A stretch of DNA of 64,000 bases from Paenibacillus sp. FSL R7-0345 (GCF_038595055.1 NZ_CP152002.1:3082501-3146500); one strand, 5' to 3'; counted from the stretch's first letter, positions 53,895-62,934 are shown. Translations and numbers: made by a program. The notes: generated by a model not told the origin, from the letters alone.

Positions 53895-55265
53895 TTACAC
53901 GCCAGTAGGAGCAGGCTTGCCTCTCAATATTTCTTTATAGGTTTCGATTGCCAGCGCCCGGGAGCGCTTGAGATCAACGATGGCTTCCGGGCGGGGCAGA
54001 TGGATCTCTTTGTCGGAGAGCTTGGACAGCTCCGGCAGCCAGGTGCGGATATAGCTGCCGGACGGATCATGGGTCTGCGATTGCGTGACCGGATTCATTA
54101 CTCTGAAGTACGGGGAGGCGTCGTATCCAAGCGATGAGCTCCACAGCCAGCCGCCGCGGTTCAGTACATTGTCGTAATCCTTCAGCTTCAGCCGGAAGTA
54201 GCGTTCACCGTAAATAAACGGGCAGCCCAGGTTTTTGGTCAGGAACATGGCGGTGATCATCCGCAGCCGGTTCGGCATCCAGCCGGTTTCATTCAGCTGG
54301 CGCATGGCGGCATCAATGACCGGTATACCGGTATTGCCGCCGGACCAGGCTGTAAAGTGCTCCGTGCTTAGCGCTGACAGGTCATACACCTTTTCATAGC
54401 TGAAGAAGTCCGGGTCCAGCTGGGCCTGATACAGGTAAAAATCTCTCCAGCCCAGCTGCCGCAGCCAGTCCTCCCCGCTCCTGCCGTCCGCCGTCAGCCG
54501 GCTGTACAACGTCCGTACAGATATAGCTCCGGTATTCAGATGGCGGCTGATCATGCTGGTTCCCTGCTGGGCGTATTTGTCGCGTGACAGCTGGTAGCCC
54601 TGCAGCTCTGTCTCGAAGAAATCTTCGAGCATAAGATCCGGGCTCATGCTGCGCGCCGAAAGGGTAAGGTGCGAGAGCTGCCGGACGATTTCTTCAGGAA
54701 GACTGAACTCTGACATCGTCCCGGGATCTAATGCGGCTGTGTCCAGCTGCTGCAAACGGGCCGTATAAGGAGGGCGGAAGCGCTCACCCAGGAAAGTACG
54801 CCAGCGCCGGTAAAAGGGAGTAAATACCTTGAACGGTTCATTCCGGCCGCTCCACTGCATGAAATCATTCCGGTCACAGAGCATGCTGTCCTGGCAGGAC
54901 AGGAAACGGATGCCAAGGCCTGCTGCGGTATTACTTAGCAGACTGTCTCTTTTTAGCGCATAAGGAGTGTAGTCAGTATGGGTTAATACCAGTTCAATCG
55001 GGTGCAGCTGAGCCAGCTTGCCCACAATTACGTCAGGCTCGCCGTAGAGAAGGTGAAGCAGCTTGCCTTCCCGCGCATACTCCTCCTGTAATCGGGCTAC
55101 ATGTGTCAGGAAGTTGATGCCGCTGTGTTCAAGATGGCGTCCGTTGCGCAGAAGAAAAGGCTCAAGGATCAGTACATGCAGCGAACGGTCCCCGGCCGCT
55201 TGAATGAGATCAAACGCCGGCAGATCATAGGTCCGCAGATCCTTGCGGTGGATGAATAGAATCAT
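53895..55265 (-). CDS. phrB: deoxyribodipyrimidine photolyase
   Basis: 456 residues, the normal class I CPD photolyase length. The N-terminal antenna-binding Rossmann domain begins FIHRKDLRTYDLPAF. The FAD domain has ISRHLNTGAISVRTLY, QLGWRDFYLYQ, NETGWMPNRLRMI and the DNA/FAD-contact block WLWSSSLGYDASPYFRVMNP. It repairs UV-induced cyclobutane dimers with blue light. The ATG follows GGAAG closely. Confidence 0.94.
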   Translation of the reverse strand: MILFIHRKDLRTYDLPAFDLIQAAGDRSLHVLILEPFLLRNGRHLEHSGINFLTHVARLQEEYAREGKLLHLLYGEPDVIVGKLAQLHPIELVLTHTDYTPYALKRDSLLSNTAAGLGIRFLSCQDSMLCDRNDFMQWSGRNEPFKVFTPFYRRWRTFLGERFRPPYTARLQQLDTAALDPGTMSEFSLPEEIVRQLSHLTLSARSMSPDLMLEDFFETELQGYQLSRDKYAQQGTSMISRHLNTGAISVRTLYSRLTADGRSGEDWLRQLGWRDFYLYQAQLDPDFFSYEKVYDLSALSTEHFTAWSGGNTGIPVIDAAMRQLNETGWMPNRLRMITAMFLTKNLGCPFIYGERYFRLKLKDYDNVLNRGGWLWSSSLGYDASPYFRVMNPVTQSQTHDPSGSYIRTWLPELSKLSDKEIHLPRPEAIVDLKRSRALAIETYKEILRGKPAPTGV

Positions 55266-55353
55266 ATAGGCAGCTTCCTTTCACATACGAAAAAAGTAAT
55301 ACTCATTATTAAACTGTGTTCAGGCCAATGAACTGTCCCGGCGCTAAATCATC

Positions 55354-55725
55354 TTAGATCAGCCGGTAGCCGGAGGGAAGTTCGCCGGTTCTGCGGATTT
55401 CACGAACTTGTGCCAGTGTGAGCCGCTGATTGGTAGAGATAATTGATTCTACATCATTACCGCGGATATAGTCATCCAGGTCACGGATATTGCGATTACC
55501 GCGGAGGACGAGGAAGCTGCCTCTAAACCGTGTTCTGCTGAACAGGACCAGGGTTGCATTGCTGCTGGTAGAGAAGAAACGCAGGCTTTCAATCCCATCA
55601 AGGATGTTATCTGTATTGCGGATACCCAGGTTACCGGTGTAGGTTCTTCTGCGGCCCCGGTAATTTTCTTCCTCATAAACTCTCAGGCGGGGGTAAGTCT
55701 GGGATACATGAACATTTGGTTTCAT
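55354..55725 (-). CDS. beta/gamma-crystallin-like domain protein
   Basis: 123 residues from ATG at 55725, 7 bases after AGGAGG. Two Greek-key-like repeats are visible: LRVYEEENYRGRRRTYTGNL with NILDGIESLRFF, and ATLVLFSRTRFRGSFLVLRG with DVESIIS. This is the layout of microbial beta/gamma-crystallins, many of which bind Ca2+ and raise stress stability. The canonical D/N-x-x-S calcium motif is degenerate here. There is no signal peptide, so it is cytosolic or a spore component. Confidence 0.75.
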   Translation of the reverse strand: MKPNVHVSQTYPRLRVYEEENYRGRRRTYTGNLGIRNTDNILDGIESLRFFSTSSNATLVLFSRTRFRGSFLVLRGNRNIRDLDDYIRGNDVESIISTNQRLTLAQVREIRRTGELPSGYRLI

Positions 55726-55969
55726 TGTCATTCCTCCTAGGGTTGTCAACTTGTGATGCAATTCTATTCTATGTACTGTCAAGGTTTTGGTGTGGTTGAT
55801 AGACTAGCGGTCAATACATTAGGCAGTTAGGCTGAAAATGGCAGCAACTACGGCTGGACTCAACCGCAAAAAAATCAGGCTTTACTTCACCATTATCTTA
55901 GTGTACTATTTAACTAACACACAAACACATGAACAGCTTGCAGAAAAAACAACGGGAGGGACAACGGAA

Positions 55970-56941
55970 ATGGAGCGGACTTCAGCGAATAAAGATCACT
56001 CTGCACCGGCAGGCGATCTGCCGGTGCTGCAGATGAAGAAGGTTACCAAAAGGATCAAAGGGAAGGCGATCGTCAACCAGCTGTCTTTTGAAATACGTAA
56101 GGGGGAGATTGTCGGGCTGCTCGGGCCTAACGGTGCCGGCAAAACAACAACAATCCGCCTGATGACCGGACTGATCAGGATGACAGAAGGTGACGTGCTG
56201 GTCCACGGGCACAGCATCCGCGATGATTTCCAGCGGGCTATCGCTAACATCGGGGCAATTATCGAGAATCCGGAATTTTATGCCCATATGACCGGGCTTG
56301 ATAATCTGAAGCAGTATGTGCGGATGAGTGACGGGATTACCGAAACACGGATCTCCGAGGTGGTAGAACTGGTCGGACTGCAGAATGCGATGGATAAAAA
56401 GGTAAAAGCGTACTCGCTCGGCATGCGCCAGCGGCTGGGCATTGCCCAGGCCCTGCTGCACTCGCCCAAGCTGCTTATTCTGGATGAGCCTACCAACGGC
56501 CTTGATCCGGCAGGTATCCGCGAAATGCGCGAGTATATGCGGAAGATCGCCGAGGTGGAGGGCATATCCATTCTGATCTCCAGCCATATGCTGGGCGAAA
56601 TCGAACAGATCTGCCACCAGGCGGTCGTCATCCAGAACGGAGAACTGGTTAGAGTAACCCGGCTCGGAGCACAAGCGGATACAGAGCATGAGGTCTCACT
56701 GACCGTTAGGGTGGATAATCTGGAAGCAGCGGCAGCGGTGATTCAGACGATGAAGGGTGTGCGGCTGACCGGCACGGATGAACTGCATTCCGAACTGATG
56801 ATTAGCCTGCATGACCATAACGTTCCGGAGCTTGTTGCCTCGTTCAGTGCGGCGAAGGTTGGCGTATACCGGATTACCGAGCACAAACAAAGCCTGGAAG
56901 ATGATTTCCTGAAATGGACTGGAGGGAACCGGATTGCGTAA
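55970..56941 (+). CDS. ABC transporter ATPase, BcrA type
   Basis: 323 residues from ATG at 55970, 9 bases after GGGAGGG. Walker A GPNGAGKTTT, signature YSLGMRQRLGIAQAL, Walker B LLILDEPTNGLDP and ISSHMLGEIEQ are all intact, followed by the regulatory C-terminal extension seen in BcrA/NatA-type exporters. It is the first gene of a five-gene operon and overlaps the permease gene downstream. Such systems often protect against peptide antibiotics. Confidence 0.92.
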   Translation: MERTSANKDHSAPAGDLPVLQMKKVTKRIKGKAIVNQLSFEIRKGEIVGLLGPNGAGKTTTIRLMTGLIRMTEGDVLVHGHSIRDDFQRAIANIGAIIENPEFYAHMTGLDNLKQYVRMSDGITETRISEVVELVGLQNAMDKKVKAYSLGMRQRLGIAQALLHSPKLLILDEPTNGLDPAGIREMREYMRKIAEVEGISILISSHMLGEIEQICHQAVVIQNGELVRVTRLGAQADTEHEVSLTVRVDNLEAAAAVIQTMKGVRLTGTDELHSELMISLHDHNVPELVASFSAAKVGVYRITEHKQSLEDDFLKWTGGNRIA

Positions 56942-57683
56942 ATTTAATCTGCTGGTCGTAAATGAATGGGTGAAGATGGCCAAGAAACGCTCCTTTGTTG
57001 TACCTTATCTGATTCTTCTGATCTTCCCGCAGGTGCTGGGCTACATTATTCATTCCGTATCGCCTGACTCTATTGCTTCAGCAGCTGGTTTCACGCGGGA
57101 AATGCTGTTGCCGACCGGAATGGGCCAGGTGATGACGATTCTCTCCATCATCGGAACGGCGGGGATAGTCGCCAAGGAGCATAGCCGGGGAACGATCAAA
57201 TTTCTGCTGATCCGCGCCCGCAGCCGTACAGCCATCCTGGCATCCAAGTATGTGACCGTTTTGCTCTATGTCCTGAGTCTGACTGCAGTGGCAGCAGCGG
57301 CGATTTTTCTTAGCGGAATGATCTGGTTTAACACAGGAGGCGGGGAGACCGGAGTAGCGGATATACTGCTGGCTCTGCTGTATGGCTGCATATATTCTTT
57401 TGTATATGTAACTTTAGCCTTTATGCTGGGTGTGCTGACCCATTCGACAGGTGTAGCCATCGGTCTGCCGATGTTCTTGTTAACGATGGACAAAATCGTA
57501 ATTTACCGCAGTTTCTATAAGTACTTTCTGTTCCCCAACCTTGATTTGTCCGTGTACGGAAGCGGTCAGCAGCCCCCGGTGCCCGGCATGACGCCCGGCT
57601 TCTCGGTTCTAATGCTGGCGGTTTATATGGCGGTATTCCTGCTGGCGGGCTTTCTGGTATTCAGACGAAGGGACGTTGCTTGA
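56934..57683 (+). CDS. ABC-2 type permease
   Basis: 249 residues from TTG inside the end of the ATPase gene. Six membrane segments, with the ABC-2 feature IVAKEHSRGTIKFLLIRARSR between segments two and three, where Glu-His/Arg contact the ATPase. It forms the membrane half of the first exporter. Confidence 0.88.
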   Translation: MRKFNLLVVNEWVKMAKKRSFVVPYLILLIFPQVLGYIIHSVSPDSIASAAGFTREMLLPTGMGQVMTILSIIGTAGIVAKEHSRGTIKFLLIRARSRTAILASKYVTVLLYVLSLTAVAAAAIFLSGMIWFNTGGGETGVADILLALLYGCIYSFVYVTLAFMLGVLTHSTGVAIGLPMFLLTMDKIVIYRSFYKYFLFPNLDLSVYGSGQQPPVPGMTPGFSVLMLAVYMAVFLLAGFLVFRRRDVA

Positions 57684-58063
57684 TGACAATCGAATTTGAC
57701 AACAACCAGCCGATTTACTTACAGATTATGAACTATCTCAAAGGCGAGATCATCACAGGCAAGCTGAAGCCCGGTGACAAAATCCCCTCCGTACGCGAGC
57801 TTGCTGCAGAGCTGCAGATTAATCCGAACACTGTGCAAAGAACCTTTCAGGAACTGGAGCGTGAAGAGATTGTGGAGACGCGGCGCGGCATGGGCAGATA
57901 TGTAACGGGGAGGGAAGAGACCATTATGAAGATTAAACGGGAGATGGCCCAGGACATTCTGGAGCGGTTCGTCCGCGGCATGCAGGAGCTTGGCTTCCAG
58001 AGTGAAGAGATCGTAAAGGCTGTGGCTGACAATATCGCGGCAAAAGAAAGCAGGGGGATGTAA
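57683..58063 (+). CDS. GntR-family regulator, YtrA subfamily
   Basis: 126 residues from ATG overlapping the permease stop (TGATG). The winged helix is clear: QPIYLQIMNYLKGEIITGKL, PSVRELAAELQINPNTVQRT and GRYVTG. A short helical tail (about 80-126) replaces the effector domain, as in the YtrA group that controls neighbouring ABC exporters in response to cell-wall antibiotics. It lies in the middle of the operon it presumably represses. Confidence 0.92.
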   Translation: MTIEFDNNQPIYLQIMNYLKGEIITGKLKPGDKIPSVRELAAELQINPNTVQRTFQELEREEIVETRRGMGRYVTGREETIMKIKREMAQDILERFVRGMQELGFQSEEIVKAVADNIAAKESRGM

Positions 58064-58065
58064 GG

Positions 58066-58767
58066 GTGGACAGCATACTTAAGGTTCAGCAGGTATCCAA
58101 AGCATACGGCTCCAGACAGGTGCTGCATAATATTTCTTTTGAACTGGGCGCCGGAAAGATCGCCGGACTGCTCGGCAGCAACGGAAGCGGAAAAACCACG
58201 CTGATGAAGCTGATATCAGGGCTTGCGCAGCCGTCCGCCGGCAGCATTTCCGTGCTGGGCACACCCGTCGGGGAAGAGAGCAAGGCACTGGTATCCTTCA
58301 TGCCGGACCGGCCGCTGACAGAGAACTGGATGAAGGTGGGCGATGCGCTGAGATTTATGCTGGACTTCTACCCTGATTTTGATCCGGAAAAAGCCCGCCG
58401 CATGCTGGACTTCATGAAGCTCAGTGAGCACAGCAAAGTATCCTCCCTGTCCAAAGGGATGAACGAGCGCCTGCAGCTTACACTGGCCCTGTCCCGCAGA
58501 GCCAGGCTGTATATGCTGGATGAGCCGATCGGCGGCGTAGATCCGGTGGCGCGTACGAAAATTCTCAATGCCCTGATGGAGTTTTATGAGGAGGACAGTA
58601 CCATTCTGATCTCTACCCATCTGGTATCGGATATTGAACGGATTTTTGATGAGGTAATCTTTATTAAAGAAGGGAAAATGGTCTTGCATAGTGATGTTGA
58701 GGAGCTGCGGCTGCAGCGCGGCAAGAGCATTGATGAGCTGTTCAGAGAGGTGTATGCGGAATGCTGA
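58066..58767 (+). CDS. ABC transporter ATPase, YtrB type
   Basis: 233 residues from GTG. Walker A GSNGSGKTTL, signature LSKGMNERLQLTLAL, Walker B LYMLDEPIGGVDP. The IGGVDP end of Walker B and the segment TENWMKVGDALRF are typical of YtrB/YhcG-like exporters. It is the second ATPase in the operon and directly follows the GntR gene. Confidence 0.92.
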   Translation: MDSILKVQQVSKAYGSRQVLHNISFELGAGKIAGLLGSNGSGKTTLMKLISGLAQPSAGSISVLGTPVGEESKALVSFMPDRPLTENWMKVGDALRFMLDFYPDFDPEKARRMLDFMKLSEHSKVSSLSKGMNERLQLTLALSRRARLYMLDEPIGGVDPVARTKILNALMEFYEEDSTILISTHLVSDIERIFDEVIFIKEGKMVLHSDVEELRLQRGKSIDELFREVYAEC

Positions 58768-59492
58768 AGCTGATTGCTTATGATTTCCGGCGCGGCCGTG
58801 ACCGGATTCTTGCGGCGTTTGTTATTATGGTATTGTTTCAAATCGGGGTCTGGGTTTCCTCGGGGACAACAATTGAAGAGACCGTCTCCATCCATTTAAT
58901 CATTTATTTTATATTGGGAATCATCTTCCTGTTCTTTGCTGCCTTCAGCTACAACCGGAACCTGAAATCCTATCAGCGCAGGCTGATTCCTGTTAAAACA
59001 ATCTATACAGTGCTCTCGCCGCTGCTGCTGTACTGGCTGCTCCTGCTGTGTCTGCTGGTTACCGGACTGATTCATCTCGGACTGTACGTGCTGGTCTATT
59101 CGGCTGATTTCATACCTGCGAACTTCTGGCCGGTGGCGGCACGCAGCGCATTGCAGTGCACCTGGTCTGCCGGCTTTATTCTGCTGATGGTAATGTTCGC
59201 CTCCACTTTGGCAAGAAGTATTCCGTTAAAGGGGAAAGTATGGATCACCCTTGCTGTTCTCTTTATATTAGAAAATGGAGTGGCTTACCTGGAAAAGCTG
59301 CTGTTTAACAACTATTTCATCGGCATTGATAATGCTTTCCGGTTTGAAGTTGTTAAAGCGTCGGAGCTCCCTGGCAGCCTGGAGCTGGTATACGTAGGCT
59401 CAAACCTGTGGGCACTCGTCTTTGAAGTTGTAGTTGCTGTATTACTGGTTTACACGATGACCGTGCTGATCAAGAAAAGAACAGAAATCTAA
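58761..59492 (+). CDS. ABC exporter membrane subunit, YtrC/D-like
   Basis: 243 residues, six membrane segments, overlapping the upstream ATPase gene by 7 bases. It starts with a short cytosolic helix KLIAYDFRRGRDRIL, and a basic loop (NLKSYQRRLIPVKT) follows helix two. Primary similarity is weak; position and topology define the role. It is the last gene of the operon, followed by a strong terminator. Confidence 0.8.
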   Translation: MLKLIAYDFRRGRDRILAAFVIMVLFQIGVWVSSGTTIEETVSIHLIIYFILGIIFLFFAAFSYNRNLKSYQRRLIPVKTIYTVLSPLLLYWLLLLCLLVTGLIHLGLYVLVYSADFIPANFWPVAARSALQCTWSAGFILLMVMFASTLARSIPLKGKVWITLAVLFILENGVAYLEKLLFNNYFIGIDNAFRFEVVKASELPGSLELVYVGSNLWALVFEVVVAVLLVYTMTVLIKKRTEI

Positions 59493-59505
59493 ACAGAGAT
59501 TGCAA

Positions 59506-59542
59506 TTAAAGAAGCAGAGCTGCTGTCAGCTCTGCTTCTTTT
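59506..59542. terminator. convergent terminator
   Basis: AAAGAAGCAGAGCT (59508-59521) pairs perfectly with AGCTCTGCTTCTTT (59528-59541). It can serve both the ABC operon and the PilZ gene. Confidence 0.95.
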
Positions 59543-59573
59543 CGATTGTGAAAAACATAGTAAACAGGGGATT

Positions 59574-59951
59574 TCATAGAGCCGTGCGCGCATTAGTCCA
59601 CAGCTCCAGTTCACGTGCCAGCTGACTGTCTTCCTGTTCGTTAAGCTCAAGTCTGATTCCGTATTGGAATTGCCCAATGCCGAACATCCAGCCCCAGCGC
59701 ACACTGCCTTCAAACTGCAGATTCTGTTCGGCCAGCCGGAAATGGATAATCAGCTTGGTGTCGCCTGAGGTAAAGCGGAGGTTCAGTGAAGTGCGCACCT
59801 TGCAGCCCGAGCGGCTGAGATCAAGCAGCACCCCCTCGGTTAATTTACCGGCTCCCGGCCCGGTGTTACCAGCCGGAACTTCAAGCCAGCATTCGATCGG
59901 CTGGTTCATTACATATCGGAATAGTTCTTTTCTGCTGGAGTCGTCCATCAT
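59574..59951 (-). CDS. PilZ-domain protein
   Basis: 125 residues: one PilZ barrel. The two c-di-GMP-binding parts are visible: Arg-rich SRKELFRY near the N-terminus (the spacing between arginines is one longer than canonical RxxxR) and DLSRSG (about 45-50), the D/NxSxxG motif. It is a likely c-di-GMP receptor. A diguanylate cyclase is encoded 1 kb away on the other strand. GGAGGTAA precedes two adjacent ATG codons. Confidence 0.8.
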   Translation of the reverse strand: MMDDSSRKELFRYVMNQPIECWLEVPAGNTGPGAGKLTEGVLLDLSRSGCKVRTSLNLRFTSGDTKLIIHFRLAEQNLQFEGSVRWGWMFGIGQFQYGIRLELNEQEDSQLARELELWTNARTAL

Positions 59952-60067
59952 TTACCTCCGCCTGTTTTTTTGCTATTATATCGGAATGGCAGGATGAGAA
60001 CAATCTACTATAGTGCCATTTTAAAAGTTAATTTTTAATATTTATTTCAGCGGGGAATAAAAGGGGC

Positions 60068-60682
60068 GTGCAGGGCTTGTATCAGTATGAGAATAAAAGC
60101 TTTCTCGAGCAGAAATTTGACTATGCTTCTCTGCAGGACGGGGAGCTGACCGGCTGTACCTTCGAACGGTGCTCGTTTCGGGGCGCATCGATGGAAGAGA
60201 TGACCTCCAGCGGGTGCCGGTTCATAGACTGTGATTTTTCCGGGGCTCAGCTTAATGCATCACTGCATAGGGGAGCAGCGTTCACGAACTGCAAGTTTAC
60301 GGGAGCCAACCTGTTTGTCGCCAAATTTATGGACTGCAAAATGGTAGGCTCTGATTTTGCCAATGCCTCGATGGACGGGATTACGCTGGACGGCGGGGAC
60401 TGGTCGTACACGAACCTGCGGCACGTTAACCTGGCGAGGCAGGATCTGCGCGGTATCAAGTTTACAGAGGCGGATCTGCTGGGCTGCGATCTGCAGAAGA
60501 GCGACCTGCGCGGTGCTGATCTGAGCCGTGTGCGGCTGAGCCAGTGCAAGCTGGCGGGAGCCGATCTGCGGGATGCGAAGCTGGAGGGCATCGATCTGAA
60601 GAGTCTTGACCTGAAGAACGTGAGGATTGACGTAGAACAGGCTGTTCTGCTTGCCCGCTCACTGGGAGCCAAGGTAGGCTGA
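60068..60682 (+). CDS. pentapeptide-repeat protein
   Basis: 204 residues from GTG (or TTG at 60077, which fits AAAGGGG better). From about residue 30 to 180 the A(D/N)LXX pattern repeats, for example CDFSGAQLNASL, ADLLGCDLQKSDLRGADLS and AGADLRDAKLEGIDLKSLDL in phase, predicting a right-handed quadrilateral beta-helix like Qnr/MfpA proteins. No signal peptide. The role is unknown; some relatives shield DNA gyrase, but that needs features I cannot see. Confidence 0.85.
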   Translation: MQGLYQYENKSFLEQKFDYASLQDGELTGCTFERCSFRGASMEEMTSSGCRFIDCDFSGAQLNASLHRGAAFTNCKFTGANLFVAKFMDCKMVGSDFANASMDGITLDGGDWSYTNLRHVNLARQDLRGIKFTEADLLGCDLQKSDLRGADLSRVRLSQCKLAGADLRDAKLEGIDLKSLDLKNVRIDVEQAVLLARSLGAKVG

Positions 60683-60699
60683 GGGATTAACAGAATAGG

Positions 60700-60746
60700 G
60701 CAGCAGCCCCGCTCTTTTGAATGAAGAGGCGGAGCTGCTTTTTTGT
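60700..60746 (+). terminator. terminator after the pentapeptide gene
   Basis: GCAGC...CTCTT pairs with AAGAG...GCTGC, with internal mismatches, then T6. Confidence 0.8.
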
Positions 60747-60889
60747 GCGGATGTGCAAATTGGACAAGATCAAACATTTTGATCCAACCTGCCGGCTTAA
60801 TCAAGAAAAGTACATAACAGCATGCTTATTATCATTCGGGTTCTATCCGATATATAATTATCGACTCATTTCGACAAGGGGACATGTGT

Positions 60890-62521
60890 ATGTCGTTTAA
60901 CCTGCGGACGTTTTTTTCAGGCGCCTTCGCTGTAATTATTATTTTGCTTACAGGCCTGCTGATCTGGATTATCGGCAGTGAATCAACGAAATCAGTGGAA
61001 CGGAGCATCGGCGGCTCACTGGCCGAGGAAGCTTATCAGATGGCCGAGAAGCTGGATCATTTCATGTGGTCGCGCTCGGGTGAGGTTCAAGTACTCAGCA
61101 GGCTCAATGCGTTTCAGGAGCCATATGACAAGGCGGAAATCAGCGGCCTGCTTAACCAGCTGAAGAGCAGCCTGCCGGTGTTTACCTGGGTAGGGTTCCT
61201 GGATACGGACGGTACTGTGCTGTCGTCCACGGACAATATTTTGGCAGGCCAGAATATCAGCCAGCGGCCTGTTTTCCAGGAAGGAATCAAGGGGCTGTTC
61301 ATTGGGGATGTCCACGATGCCGTGCTGCTGTCCAAGCTGCTGCCGAATCCCGGCGGTGAAGAGTTGCAGTTTGTTGATGTCAGCGTGCCAGTTTATAACC
61401 AACAGGGGCAGACTACAGGGATTCTGGCAGCGCATCTCAGCTGGGAATGGTCGAGAGAGGTAGAGAAGTCGATTGTTACACCGCTGAAAGAACGGATGAA
61501 CGGTGTTGAGGTGCTGGTGGTCAGCCGCAACGATGACACTGTGCTGCTTGGACCGGACAATCTTGTCGGTAGCCGGCTGCCGGATCAGGTGCTGCATAAA
61601 GCAAGAGAAGGTCAAAATTCCTGGATGATAGAGCGTGCAGACGGCAAGGGCGATTATCTGACCGGATATGCCTACGGTGACGGCTATCTGAACTATCCCG
61701 GGCTCGGCTGGACGGTCATCATCCGCCAGCCGGCGGATATTGCCTTTGCGCCCGTTCATCAGTTTGAACGTTTTATCATTCTGAGCGGACTGGCTGCGGC
61801 TGTAATCTTTGGGATTCTCGGCTGGTTCCTGGCCGGATGGGTGTCCCGGCCGCTGAATGCGATTTCCCGGACAGCAGATCAGCTCAGCTCGGGAGCATGT
61901 CTGGACATTCCAACCTCAGGAAGAATTAAAGACGTAGCACTTCTCTCGGCATCTTTGCAGAATCTGGTGGATAACCTGACCAAGACGGAGAAGAAGCTGA
62001 GCTATATGTCTGATAAGGCCATGCATGATTCATTGACCGGACTGCCCAACCGTACGGCACTGGATGAATTTATGGCTCATGCGGTCAGCAAGGCCAGACA
62101 GAACCAGACCACACTCAGCATTCTGTATCTTGATCTGGATGGTTTCAAGAAGGTAAATGATACATACGGTCATGCAACAGGCGATGTGCTGCTGCAGCAG
62201 GTTGCGGGAAGACTGCTGGAATCCACCCGGGATCATGAGATTGTTGCCCGGCTCGGGGGAGATGAGTTCGTAGTCATACTGCATACCTCGGCAGGCAAGC
62301 CGATGTATGAGGCCGAGATTGTGGCTACACGGATTATCAACAAGATTAATCTGCCTTTCCTGATCGGCGGCGGCAGTCTTCACGTCGGCTGCAGTGTTGG
62401 TGCTGCGGTATGGTCGCCGGAAGCGGGAGAGCCTGCCGAAACGATGCGGCTGGCGGATGAGGCGCTCTATATTTCCAAGCGCAGCGGCAAGAACCGGATT
62501 ACCTTTGAGGCAGCGGGCTGA
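60890..62521 (+). CDS. membrane diguanylate cyclase with dCache sensor
   Basis: 543 residues from ATG at 60890, 8 bases after AAGGGG; the ATG at 60884 is too close. Membrane segments at about 9-30 and 296-316 flank a dCache sensor (FTWVGFLDTDGTVLSS, GLFIGDVHD, QFVDVSVPVYNQQG). A HAMP domain follows, then GGDEF with the intact motif starting at about residue 456. The inhibitory I-site reads RDHE, not RxxD. It makes c-di-GMP from two GTP in response to an external signal. ATCCGATAT upstream resembles a SigD -10 box without a clear -35. Confidence 0.92.
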   Translation: MSFNLRTFFSGAFAVIIILLTGLLIWIIGSESTKSVERSIGGSLAEEAYQMAEKLDHFMWSRSGEVQVLSRLNAFQEPYDKAEISGLLNQLKSSLPVFTWVGFLDTDGTVLSSTDNILAGQNISQRPVFQEGIKGLFIGDVHDAVLLSKLLPNPGGEELQFVDVSVPVYNQQGQTTGILAAHLSWEWSREVEKSIVTPLKERMNGVEVLVVSRNDDTVLLGPDNLVGSRLPDQVLHKAREGQNSWMIERADGKGDYLTGYAYGDGYLNYPGLGWTVIIRQPADIAFAPVHQFERFIILSGLAAAVIFGILGWFLAGWVSRPLNAISRTADQLSSGACLDIPTSGRIKDVALLSASLQNLVDNLTKTEKKLSYMSDKAMHDSLTGLPNRTALDEFMAHAVSKARQNQTTLSILYLDLDGFKKVNDTYGHATGDVLLQQVAGRLLESTRDHEIVARLGGDEFVVILHTSAGKPMYEAEIVATRIINKINLPFLIGGGSLHVGCSVGAAVWSPEAGEPAETMRLADEALYISKRSGKNRITFEAAG

Positions 62522-62542
62522 ACGTCTGCTCCTTAAACAAAA

Positions 62543-62600
62543 GAAAGCTCTTTTGGCCTGCAGCGTTCCGGACGCTTTGCAGTTTCAAAAGAGCTTTTAT
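62543..62600 (+). terminator. terminator after the diguanylate cyclase gene
   Basis: AAAGCTCTTTTG (62544-62555) pairs with CAAAAGAGCTTT (62586-62597), with an inner CGT-tccg-GACG stem. It also ends the convergent 41-codon gene. Confidence 0.9.
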
Positions 62601-62625
62601 GTGTGTGAAAGAGTATGTATTGTGA

Positions 62626-62751
62626 TTAGCGCAGCTTTTTACGCGGGTTAGACCACCATTTAATCCAGAGCTTCTCCTCGTCGTCATGAAAAAACTTGAT
62701 CCCGATCCATTTGAGAGGTGTCCACACCTCTTTAAAATAATATGAAGGCAT
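62626..62751 (-). CDS. 41-residue protein, aromatic- and Lys-rich, unknown function
   Basis: Starts MPSYYFKEVWTPLKWIGIK and ends KLWIKWWSNPRKKLR: five tryptophans, many basic residues, amphipathic. AGGAGG (62769-62764) lies 12 bases upstream, a long spacing. An 8-codon frame (ATG at 62758, stop at 62732) uses the same site at 5 bases and overlaps this start. The compositional bias and a terminator just beyond the stop support a real gene. No known function. Confidence 0.6.
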   Translation of the reverse strand: MPSYYFKEVWTPLKWIGIKFFHDDEEKLWIKWWSNPRKKLR

Positions 62752-62894
62752 AGTCCATTATAACCTCCTAATAGTTAATTTTTACTATATATTACGCCTG
62801 AATTTATATTTTAACAAGGACTATTAAGTTAAAATTAATTTAAGCGAACGGTCTACAGGCGGGTCAAATACCCAGTAAGGATTCGGGCGTTTGG

Positions 62895-62903
62895 CATATG
62901 CTA
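62895..62903 (+). promoter_or_regulatory. SigK/SigE-like -10 element of the YjcZ gene
   Basis: CATATGCTA matches the mother-cell consensus CATANNNTA, 32 bases before the start codon. A matching -35 element is not evident. Confidence 0.4.
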
Positions 62904-62934
62904 TGCTGTAAGCTAACTTGAAGGAGGAATTCTG

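Noticed and set aside
55982..56689. 235-codon minus-strand frame opposite the BcrA-type ATPase
   Set aside because: Shadow of a gene with intact Walker motifs.
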